Of a DNA stretch of 47,450 nucleotides, positions 38,908-47,450 are shown one piece after another. Origin of the DNA: Candidatus Coprocola pullicola (GTDB taxonomy: Bacteria; Bacillota; Clostridia; Lachnospirales; Anaerotignaceae); contig DVLQ01000143.1 of NCBI GenBank assembly GCA_018715395.1, positions 1-47,450 of the forward strand, given 5' to 3'. The notes under the pieces are model-generated. The model was not told the origin of the DNA and did no database searches. It worked only from the letters and a program-made list of their open reading frames with translations. Each line of letters begins with the position of its first letter. Position 1 is the stretch's first letter. The position numbers and the translations under genes were made by a program.

Positions 38908-40369
38908 ATTCCTTTTTTCCCTTCCTTTCTTCCTTCACTGCTTGTAATTCACTGTTTATATCTTGTACAAAAGGATGATGCGCCAACAACGTTTTTTCGC
39001 TTACAATGCCTTTTGACGCCGTAATCATATCCATAATCTCCATATCGTCTGTAATGCTTGTTACATTCAATTGAAAATCAACTTTTCTGTAATCGTATTC
39101 CGTTCCCTTTTTTCTGTTGTAATCCTCTATCAAAAACCAAAAGAAATTTTTCAACGCTCTTTTTATTTCAGGTATCATACTGTTTACTTTCAAATGAAAC
39201 ATAGCATATTGAAATTTTAATGACACACCACTAGGAGCATTCCCCAATTTTTCACTGTCCGTATCCACTCCCATACCAAAGTGAAAAATATCTTTTCTCA
39301 AAAATTTTAGCCACTGCAATCTACCCTCTATAGGCAAATTCACTTGTTTTGCCTCTACTTTTCCGGAAGAATCTGAAATATGTACCGCTCGGTTAATTTG
39401 CAGTTTTTTGGCAATGCTGTTTGCAGTTTCCCCTCCATATCCTGCTATCACCCAATAAAGTTCTACCAAATCCAATAAATTATTTGTACCTTCACTGCAT
39501 AATAAGTCATACGCATCTATCAAACCCTTTATTAGTTTCAAATCAGACAGTTCTTTATTATTGTTTCTTAGCGGAATAAAAGGCACTCTTCCCCAGCCGT
39601 GTTCTTCTTTTTCCATGTCTTCTTCCGTTGTGATTCTCCAATGACCGACTCTTTCTTGGTTTTCCCTTTCATAAGTGCCATCGCTTTTTTCTGTATAATA
39701 TGTCACATCTTCTTTTGTCCACCATTCCACTTTTCTAAGTATCTGTTCTTTTCCATCTTTTATGACTGTAAAATCATAGTATCGTATCACCTGTTCTATT
39801 TCTTTTTCATACACAGAGTCATAAAATACAATTATCTGTTCTGCCGGTACAATACAATACTGCAATTCCCCCTCTTTGTCATAATAAACATGAAGATATT
39901 CCACACCTTTATTCGATGCTCCCACAATCCATTCATACAATGTTCTGTTAAACACTTCATCTGCTAAATTCATCATATATTTTTCGTATTCTGTTATATC
40001 TTCTTCTGATTCTTTTCGAATCAATATACTAGGCTCTTTTCCTACCAAATAAGTAACCTTTTGTTCTACCAATATATGGTGAAAAGGACTGATCGTATGA
40101 TGATTGCTTCTGTTAGGATTTGAAAGTAATTTCACCCATTCTTCCTCTGTACCGTCTTCTTTTTGATGAGTTTCAGAAAAAGGTCTTACAGAAAAGTTTC
40201 TCTGCAATACATCGTGTTCACAACAATAATATCTTTCCCCTTCTAACATTTCTTTTTTTCTTTGGCTGTTAGCGTCTTCTGTTATTATTTCTTTTAATAT
40301 CTCGCTATCGTTTCGTTTTCTTTCTGCCTCCAGCTTTGCTTGTATTAGTTCCATTTCTGTAATATACAT
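38765..40369 (-). CDS. Portal protein (SPP1 gp6 family)
   Basis: 534 aa; SNPNRSNHHTISPFHHILVEQKVTYLVGKEPSI...KLGNAPSGVSLKFQYAMFHLKVNSMIPEIKRAL; 143-bp overlap with the scaffold ORF. Confidence 0.92.
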   Translation of the reverse strand: MYITEMELIQAKLEAERKRNDSEILKEIITEDANSQRKKEMLEGERYYCCEHDVLQRNFSVRPFSETHQKEDGTEEEWVKLLSNPNRSNHHTISPFHHILVEQKVTYLVGKEPSILIRKESEEDITEYEKYMMNLADEVFNRTLYEWIVGASNKGVEYLHVYYDKEGELQYCIVPAEQIIVFYDSVYEKEIEQVIRYYDFTVIKDGKEQILRKVEWWTKEDVTYYTEKSDGTYERENQERVGHWRITTEEDMEKEEHGWGRVPFIPLRNNNKELSDLKLIKGLIDAYDLLCSEGTNNLLDLVELYWVIAGYGGETANSIAKKLQINRAVHISDSSGKVEAKQVNLPIEGRLQWLKFLRKDIFHFGMGVDTDSEKLGNAPSGVSLKFQYAMFHLKVNSMIPEIKRALKNFFWFLIEDYNRKKGTEYDYRKVDFQLNVTSITDDMEIMDMITASKGIVSEKTLLAHHPFVQDINSELQAVKEERKGKKEYDQKYVIGNGNNRRTSQYDFRRNLQRRTGKSKNNTTGRRKTTNGKNV

Positions 40370-40399
40370 TTTTATCCACCCCCTTATCGTATTATATAG

Positions 40400-40795
40400 T
40401 AGTAATGTTTATAGCCTCTCTCCAAATTCTGTATACTATACTGTTTGAAGATACTGTGGATTGGTACCTCCCTTCTATCACTTGATGATTACAGAAAGGC
40501 TTCAGCCACAGTCTTTTTGTATAGTTGTGAATCAGTTAGATACCCCCTGACGGTTGATTTGCAACGAGGCTGCAAGCCCAAAGAGTCTTGTGTTTTCAAA
40601 CAGTATCTAAGGAGTTTTCTTGTGATTTACGTTGGAATTGATGTCGCTAAAAATAATCCTGTCTGCTTTATTACAAACTCATAAAGGCAAGTCCTTTTTC
40701 AGACCTTCACAATCCAGAACAACTATCATGGCTTTGAGTATCTTTTTTCTAATATGCAATCCCTTTTTGTTATAAATATTACTTTCTCTTTACTT
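40400..40795 (+). mobile_element. IS110-family relic: 5' non-coding leader plus ~35 codons of transposase
   Basis: MIYVGIDVAKNNPVCFITNS*RQVLFQTFTIQNNYHGFEYLF (DEDD N-terminus GIDVAK) preceded by ~200 nt of structured non-coding DNA; outer boundaries approximate. Confidence 0.7.
40438..40608 (+). ncRNA. Candidate IS110 bridge-RNA-like leader (sequence-level candidate only)
   Basis: 12-bp perfect complementarity ATACTGTTTGAA (40438-40449) with TTCAAACAGTAT (40595-40606); alternative AGATACTGT with ACAGTATCT; inner ACTGTGG/CCACAGT. Confidence 0.4.
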
Positions 40796-40812
40796 CATTA
40801 ATACTTCTCTTT

Positions 40813-42057
40813 TTATACCACCCTTACAATTCTCATATCTTGTTCTCTGGCATATCTGACTGCATCAATAGAATGATTTTGCTTATCAGGAAACTTTGCT
40901 TTCCAACTTCCATCATTTTCTTTTTCCAATTCATATTCTATAAATTCTTTTGCTGTTTTGGGACATCTTTCAGGGTCAATAATAATCTCCTCCAAACTTT
41001 GCAGCCATTTTATGCCATATGACACACTGTCAGGACCTTTTTTTGCCGGTATCATACGCAGTCCATATTCCTGCATTTCCGCAATGGATTTTGGTTCGGC
41101 ACTGTCTGCTACAATGACTCCATTTTTATTGTTTTCTTGTTTTATCATTTCATAAGCCTTTCTGTTGCTTAATCCTCTTTGTTGTATTTCAAAATAAATA
41201 TAAAGGCGTTTTCTTGTTTTGTCATAATGATTCACAGTATAATGAAGTGGATCAATGGCATATCCCCAGTCCAGTCCTCTTGCCACACAATCAAATGTTT
41301 GTATCTCCTCTTGTGTAATTTTTCTGAGTGTAATATTTTGAAATACAACTCCTTCCGTACCGGTCACCTCTCCCAAATACTCATGCCGATACACTTCCGG
41401 CTGTGTCTTTTGAATATGCTCTGCCTCCAAAAAAAACGGTTCCCCCAGCCATTGCTTTGGCACATCTAAATATGTGCTATGGTGAATATATTTATCTTCT
41501 CTTTGTTGTATACATTCTTTGTTGACCCAGTTATTTTGGTTTTTAGGAGGATTATATGTATAAAACACACAAAACCTTTTTCCGCCCCTCATCAAAGACT
41601 GATTTATACTTCTAATCTCTTTCATTCCCAAAAATTCATCTATTTCTTCATACCATATGTATTTTACATATCCCTTTTTACACTTAATAGATTTCATTTT
41701 TTTAGGATTATCTGCCCCTCGAAACAATATCTTTTGTTTTGTTGTTTTATATGTTATTTCCAAAGGAGCTATTTTTCTTTCCCATTTTTCTTCCACTCCC
41801 AACATACAGATAGCCCACCATATTTGTTCAAATACACTATCTCTTAAATACATTCCTACTTTTCTAAGGACAACAGCATTTGCAGTTTCATCCGCCATCA
41901 TACCCAAAACAATTTCCAATGACACAAATGAGGATTTTGTACTGCCTCTTCCCCCTTTTAGCCAGTAATGTGTATGTTTTCCATAACAAATATCATTGTG
42001 TATCTCATAAAACTTGTTTCCTATCAATTGAGAAAGAGGAACATATTCTTCACCCAT
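40813..42057 (-). CDS. Terminase large subunit (PBSX family)
   Basis: HYWLKGGRGSTKSSFVSLEIVLGMM; YIWYEEIDEF; VARGLDWGYAIDP; ADSAEPKSIAEM. Confidence 0.96.
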   Translation of the reverse strand: MGEEYVPLSQLIGNKFYEIHNDICYGKHTHYWLKGGRGSTKSSFVSLEIVLGMMADETANAVVLRKVGMYLRDSVFEQIWWAICMLGVEEKWERKIAPLEITYKTTKQKILFRGADNPKKMKSIKCKKGYVKYIWYEEIDEFLGMKEIRSINQSLMRGGKRFCVFYTYNPPKNQNNWVNKECIQQREDKYIHHSTYLDVPKQWLGEPFFLEAEHIQKTQPEVYRHEYLGEVTGTEGVVFQNITLRKITQEEIQTFDCVARGLDWGYAIDPLHYTVNHYDKTRKRLYIYFEIQQRGLSNRKAYEMIKQENNKNGVIVADSAEPKSIAEMQEYGLRMIPAKKGPDSVSYGIKWLQSLEEIIIDPERCPKTAKEFIEYELEKENDGSWKAKFPDKQNHSIDAVRYAREQDMRIVRVV

Positions 42058-42060
42058 TTT

Positions 42061-42441
42061 CTACCCCTGCTTTCCCAAAATATCATCTACAATAATCACA
42101 ACATCATTTTCTTTTTCTGTTTGTTCCATCATCTGCTTTCTTTTTACCAACAATTCTGCCGCCTTCATTCTGTCTTTCATAATAGAATCGTTTTTTTCTT
42201 CATAAGCCTTTCCTTTCATAACACTCATCAAAAATTCTAATATTTCATCCTCTTGAGGCATTTGTTTTTGTGTTTGCAGCTGCTTTATTTTTTTTTGTAT
42301 TCTCTCCTCTCTTTGCAGTTGTGTACAATATTTTTTTGTATACCCTGTTTCTTCAGCTACTTGTTCATCTGTCTTTGCCAAAGCCTTTAATGCGCAAACT
42401 GCAATCTCTCCTTTATTCAACAGTAGCCTTTGTTTTTTCAT
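42061..42441 (-). CDS. Terminase small subunit
   Basis: Directly upstream of TerL; EQVAEETGYTKKYCTQLQREERIQKKIKQL; KAYEEKNDSIMKDRMKAAELLVKRK. Confidence 0.8.
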   Translation of the reverse strand: MKKQRLLLNKGEIAVCALKALAKTDEQVAEETGYTKKYCTQLQREERIQKKIKQLQTQKQMPQEDEILEFLMSVMKGKAYEEKNDSIMKDRMKAAELLVKRKQMMEQTEKENDVVIIVDDILGKQG

Positions 42442-42565
42442 GTTCTTTCCTCCTTTCTCCCATATCATATCTTTTTGAAAATCTCAAAAAATCTCAACAT
42501 ACCATTTTTATCAAACTATTTTTTGAAATATCATTTTCTATCGTCTTTCTATCACTTTTCTACCA

Positions 42566-43045
42566 TCATTGTTCCTCTATCACAGAAAATCTTTCCTCCC
42601 AAAACATTATTAATTTGTCTAATATTACATCATGGTCACGAAAGCATTTTGCTCTGCTTTTATGGGTTTGCAATGCAATATATTCATATTGATATCCTTT
42701 TTCATAACGTAATTTTACAAACTTTTGTTCTTCATATTCCAGTTGTTCAATGCAGCTATTTAATTTTGCATATTCTTCCAATTCGCTTTTGATGCCTTCT
42801 GTCATTCTTTCAATTTCTTTTTCATAAAATATTTCCGCCTCTTTTAGCATAACATTACTTTTTCCCAAAAAAGGGCTTCCTTCTCCCATTTGTAAAAACT
42901 GTTGAGCCATTTTTTGTAATTTGCCAATTTCGTCTTGTTTTCTTTTACAAAAATCAAGTGTGCCTCCCCATCTAAGCAATTTCTTTTTCATTTTTCCCCT
43001 TTGTGTTTTTGCAATTTCTTTTAAATAAATATCCTTCTCTTTCAT
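42566..43045 (-). CDS. Phage late-gene regulator-like protein (sigma-region-4/DUF1492-like)
   Basis: 159 aa; ERMTEGIKSELEEYAKLNSCIEQLEYEEQKFVKLRYEKGYQYEYIALQTHKSRAKCFRDHDVILDKL; upstream of terS. Confidence 0.65.
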   Translation of the reverse strand: MKEKDIYLKEIAKTQRGKMKKKLLRWGGTLDFCKRKQDEIGKLQKMAQQFLQMGEGSPFLGKSNVMLKEAEIFYEKEIERMTEGIKSELEEYAKLNSCIEQLEYEEQKFVKLRYEKGYQYEYIALQTHKSRAKCFRDHDVILDKLIMFWEERFSVIEEQ

Positions 43046-43069
43046 CTTTTACCTCCTTTTTCAAAAATA

Positions 43070-43608
43070 GATTCTGTTACATTAAAATGATATAGACAGC
43101 AGCTACTTATTGAAAAATAAACTAAAACACTGTTTCTTTCAAAAAAGTGCTGTTACTATGCATAAATATAATCATTACTTTTAAACATTTTGCTATTTCC
43201 TGTTCTCATTGCCCTTATCGTTATGGAAAAGATATATACAGACGTGAAAAATATATTTGTCACAAACGCTATCATCCGTTTACTTGAAAACCTAATAAAA
43301 TAAAAAACTTCTGACAAATGCTATCCGAAATGCCCTATTGGTGGCAGAAATACTTTTGCTTGCCACAAATAAGATTCTTCTATTCCTTTTAAGTATCATT
43401 CCAAAAAGTTCGGACATTTCATGAAAGTTCCTATTATTCATTTGAACTTTTGTAAAAAGAAGTTTCCTATTTTTATCAAAGCTTCTTTTTAAAGATTTCA
43501 TTTTCTACCAACCCAGATGTTAGCTTTTATTTGTATACTCTTTTTTTATGATTGTATTTTTAAAAGTCTTTTCTGTACTTTTCTTTTCATATTAAGTCAA
43601 CAGAACCC
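43070..43608 (+). mobile_element. Decayed DDE-type IS, copy 3 (internally deleted)
   Basis: gattctgttacattaaaatgatatagac ... ttttcatattaagtcaacagaaccc; FAISCSHCPYRYGKDIYRREKYICHKRYHPFT. Confidence 0.75.
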
Positions 43609-43911
43609 AAAAACACCTGGCATTTTGTTAATTTTTTTCACATATGTAGTAGAAAAATAGTTGTACTGATAACAACCCCTTTCATATACTGTGAAACGTC
43701 TGTTCTTTTATAATATCAGTACATTTGTTCCTTGTCAATATAAATATAGAACATACGATTGCATTATATTTTCTATATTTGCCTTTTTCTTTTTCTCATG
43801 CTACAATTTTCTATAACACTCTATAAAAAGCTATTCAGACAAACTTCCCATTTGTCATCATAAAGCTTTTTTATATTATCCTTTTTTTAGCCCATAGAGA
43901 GGAGTCTTCCC

Positions 43912-44547
43912 ATGTTTGACAAAAATCTTTTTAAACAACAACTTATAAAACTCATGAATGGTCGTACTACAACAGAATTTGCACAGCAAACAGGCTTCAA
44001 TCGCACATATCTTTCAAAATATCTCAATTTAAAGCTGGATAGACCGCCTTCTGCCCGTCTTTTACAAAATATTGCCAGTTCTATTGTACCTTATGAAACA
44101 TTGCTTGTTTCTTGTGGTTATCTTACAAATACTATTTCTTCCAATACTGCCACAGTAACATTGCCCATTGTCAATTTTATTGATATTTGTAATACCACTT
44201 TTTCCGAACAACAAATTGAAGGATATGAAACCATCAATGCCTCCCAATTAAATCCGGATTATGATTACATTTATACTTATATCAAAGACAATAGTATGTT
44301 GCATGCTCGCATACATTCTGGCGATTTAGTACTCATTCGCAAACAATCCCATATCAATAGCGGTGAAATTGCAGTCGTTTCAATCGACAATAAAACAGCA
44401 GTATTAAAACGCATATTAAAAAAACAAAACATACTAGTACTTCAATCAGAAAATCCTTTATTTTCCTCTTACATTTTTTCACAAGAAGAACAAAACCGTG
44501 TTCGTATTATAGGAAAAGTTATCCATGTAAAATTCATTCCCATATAA
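43912..44547 (+). CDS. Phage-type repressor: HTH + S24 LexA-like peptidase domain
   Basis: TEFAQQTGFNRTYLSKYLNLK HTH; YTYIKDNSMLHARIHSGDLVLIRKQ...INSGEIAVVSIDNKTAVLKRI; divergent from the structural operon. Confidence 0.88.
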   Translation: MFDKNLFKQQLIKLMNGRTTTEFAQQTGFNRTYLSKYLNLKLDRPPSARLLQNIASSIVPYETLLVSCGYLTNTISSNTATVTLPIVNFIDICNTTFSEQQIEGYETINASQLNPDYDYIYTYIKDNSMLHARIHSGDLVLIRKQSHINSGEIAVVSIDNKTAVLKRILKKQNILVLQSENPLFSSYIFSQEEQNRVRIIGKVIHVKFIPI

Positions 44548-45225
44548 TCAGGACGATTGGTTAATCCAGTGGTTTGCTCTACCTTTAAAAGGAGCTGTTA
44601 CCGACAATGCTTGTAATTGCTTTGAAAGTCCGCCAAGCGCTCTACTTCCCCAACTGCCGCCTTTGGCGGTTATTTTTATTTATTTACTTTTATTTTTTCA
44701 CCCATAAGCGAGTCACTTAAACTGATTTGATCTGCCATCCAGTCTTCCTTTCACTGATTATTCACCTATTTTTTGTGTTTTTTACAACTGCATCAACGTC
44801 ATATCCTCTACACCAAAACCTTCTATTTCCATATTTGTATTTTAAATTTGCATCTCTATCAAAAATAATGAGACAACTTTTCCCTTTCAAATATCCAACT
44901 ATTTCTGACACACTGCGGTATACCAATCAGCATATGTATATGATCCAGATAACATTCTTCCCCTATCATTTCTATTGCTTTTCTTTCACATAATTATCTA
45001 AGTATTTTCCCTATTTCAGCTTTCATTTTTCCATATATTATCTGTCTTCTATACTTTGGCACCAATATAATAGGATATTTACATTTCCAACTTGTATGTG
45101 TTAAATGATTCATATAAAAACCTCCTATGCTTTCTTATGTCTTGCCGCATTATACATAGGATGTTTTGTTTGAAGCTAAAGCTGTCTGATTATCCTAGCA
45201 TAGTTAGGAGTTTTTATTGGTTTAC
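44548..45225 (-). mobile_element. Fourth IS200-type relic (same type as 4241-4720, with its right end)
   Basis: atcaggacgattggttaatccagtggtttgctc...gccgcctttggcgg matches 3440-3540; tatcctctacaccaaaaccttctatttccatatttgtattttaaatttgcat matches 4348 onward; aaaacctcctatgctttcttatgtctt matches 4650 onward. Confidence 0.75.
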
Positions 45226-45229
45226 TAAT

Positions 45230-45266
45230 CAAAAAAGCATACTTTTCTAGTATGCTTTTTTGATTA
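45230..45266. terminator. Bidirectional terminator hairpin
   Basis: aaaaaagcatacttttctagtatgctttttt, perfect inverted repeat with A/T tracts. Confidence 0.75.
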
Positions 45267-45504
45267 GTATCAAATTTTCTTCTTTTATTATTGTTTTATA
45301 ACTTAAATTACTAAAAATCACTTTATTTTATTAAATATTAAAAATTTGTTTTACTTCTGCTTTGCTTAATCTTTCTCAAAAAAATATATTCCTTTTCTAT
45401 CTATCCTTTTTTAATTTATTTATATATTTCTATTGATATCTTTTTATGTACATTTTTTCTCACATTTATTATTTAATATCTTTTTTTCCTAAGAATTTAA
45501 GATA

Positions 45505-47014
45505 TGTATTACAAAATTCAAGAATATTCCTTTTCCAACATTGACAAATTTTCAACATCAAGTATCATTACAAGATTAACAACAGATGTTACGATGTTAC
45601 CAATGTTCAAAATGCTTATATAATAATTATTCGTGTAGATGTACGTGCTCCAATAATGCTTATATTTTCTTTAATTGCCTCATTTATGATAAACAAAAGT
45701 CTTTCATGATTTTTCTTTTGGCAATTCCCGTTTTAGGAATCGGACTTTATTTCATTGTCAATCGTTCACACCCTTACTTTGAAAAGGTATTCAACATTTA
45801 TGATCAATTAAATACCATTATACAAGAAAATCTGACAGGAATACGAGTAGTAAAATCATTTATCAGAGAAGAATTTGAAATTAGCAAATTTTGAACGTAT
45901 ATCAAAAAAAATTTATCACATCTTTAGTACTGCTTGAAGGAATGGTTGCTTACAATATGCCATTAATGCACTAGGAAACCTTCAATATGTATTAATTGCT
46001 CTAATAGGAAGATATATGACAATTACTAGTTTTGGCGCTGTTACAGTAGGAATGACAGTTGCTTTTTTAAATCTGTCTAAAACCTTCTGTATGCCTGTAT
46101 CTCAAATTGCACAGCAAATCAGTATGACCTGACGCTTGCAGGAGCAGAGTGTATTTTTGAATTCATTGATGAAAAGCCGGAAAAGGATAATGGCTATGTT
46201 ACTTTAGTTCGTGTAGAATACCAAAATAACAATACCAAACAAACAAAAGAGAAAACAGGTATCTGGGCTTGGAAACATCCTCATTATGATGGAACCATTA
46301 CATATCCCCCATTAAAAAATGAAATTGAATTTTGTAATGTAGATTTTGGATATACACAAAACAAACTGATTTTATATAATATTACATTAAACGCTACTTC
46401 AGGACAGAAAATTGCGTTTGTAGGAGCAACAGGCGCCGGTAAGACCACTATTACAAATTTAATTAATCGTTTTTATAATTTGGCGGATGGAAAAATTGGC
46501 TATGATGGTATCCATATCAATAAAATTAAAAAATCGGATTTCAGACGTCTCTTGAAGTTGTATTACAGGCGGTCAATTTGTTCACAGGTACAATTATGGA
46601 CAATATCCCCTATGGAAATTTGGAGCTAACTGACTAAGAATGTATACAAGCTTCTAAATTATCCAATGCAAATGCATTTATTCGTCATTTACCTGATGGC
46701 TATAATATCATGCTTACACAAAACGGCGCAGGTCTCAAAGACAATTGCTTTCCATTGCTTGTGCAGCAGTAGCCAATCCTCCTGTTATGATTTTAGATAA
46801 AGCCACTTCCCCTATTGATACTCATGCAGAAACTCTTGTTCAACAAGGAATGGATAATCTAATGAAAGGAAGAACTGTATTTGTGATTGCTCATAGATTG
46901 TCAACTGTCAGAAATTCTGATGCCCTCATAGTGTTAAATTTAGGGCGCATGATTGAATGTGGAACACATGATGAAAAAAGGGGGATACTACAGTCTTTAT
47001 ACAAGCGCATTTGA
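45505..47014 (+). pseudogene. ABC multidrug-type exporter, decayed (multiple frameshifts, N-terminus missing)
   Basis: SNIDKFSTSSIITRLTTDVTMLPMF; FLLAIPVLGIGLYFIVNRSHPYFEKVFNIYDQLNTIIQENLTGIRVVKSFIREEFE; GATGAGKTTITNLINRFYN; MILDKATSPIDTHAETLVQQGMDNLMKGRTVFVIAHRLSTVRNSDALIVLNLGRMIECGTHDE. Confidence 0.88.
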
Positions 47015-47450
47015 ATTGGAATAACAATATTGTAATTGTACTACAAGCATTATATATTAGAATAAACTGTTGTTTTGTAATATTTGTAGAATTTTATTTT
47101 AAAGTTTATGTATATAAAATAAACAGTATATTTATATATCCATACTCTACTTTGTATCTACAAATAATAAAAAAGTGGAAAAATTTTACTATATATTATC
47201 TTCTTTTGCTCTCTACCCAAAAAACAGCATATCAAAACAGTCCAGTACTATTCAATGTAAAAAATTAACCGAAATAACGTTTCTTATAATACATTCATCA
47301 AAAAAGAAAATATAGTCAAAGTAAATGACATAACCCAAAAGTATACTCTAATAAAAAACTCAATATACACAAAAGCATTTCTTTTATTACAAAATTTGAT
47401 ATAAAAAATATTGATATTATAATAAAAATCAAGGGAGATTACACAAAACG

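Noticed and set aside
43680-43910. LexA/Cheo-box-like operators upstream of the S24 repressor (gaacatacgattg, gtctgttcttt)
   Set aside because: Neither matches CGAACN4GTTCG well enough and no repeated operator set is evident.

Overview
Low-GC Firmicute (Clostridia-like) chromosome segment. The left ~22.6 kb is mostly housekeeping: mgtE, bioY, a GntR(YtrA-type)/ABC operon, an AI-2E family permease, an M20 aminoacyl-histidine dipeptidase, hisS, hemZ, dtd, relA/spoT, a GH3 lipoprotein, a TtcA-like ATPase, a XerC-like recombinase, NUDIX and GNAT. About 23.4-44.5 kb is a compact minus-strand PBSX/Xkd-type contractile-tail prophage or phage-like element: TerS, TerL, portal, scaffold, capsid, connector, sheath, tube, two tail-assembly chaperones, LysM protein, gpD-like hub, DUF2577-like, gp25-like, baseplate J and XkdU. 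A serine recombinase lies at one end and a divergent S24-type repressor at the other. I see no tape measure, tail fibre, lysis, replication or tyrosine-integrase gene in the element. The element and its flanks are full of decayed transposons: three copies of one DDE element, a nested IS5-type MITE, an IS110 relic keeping its non-coding leader, and several IS200/IS605 tnpA relics. The most interesting signal is in the second chaperone gene. It ends on a canonical A AAA AAG slippery heptamer that would fuse it, by -1 frameshifting, to a lambda T-like extension. The next gene is an unusual K/E/Q-rich helical ORF in the slot normally held by the tape measure. All calls come from reading the sequence and the supplied ORFs; no database search was run.
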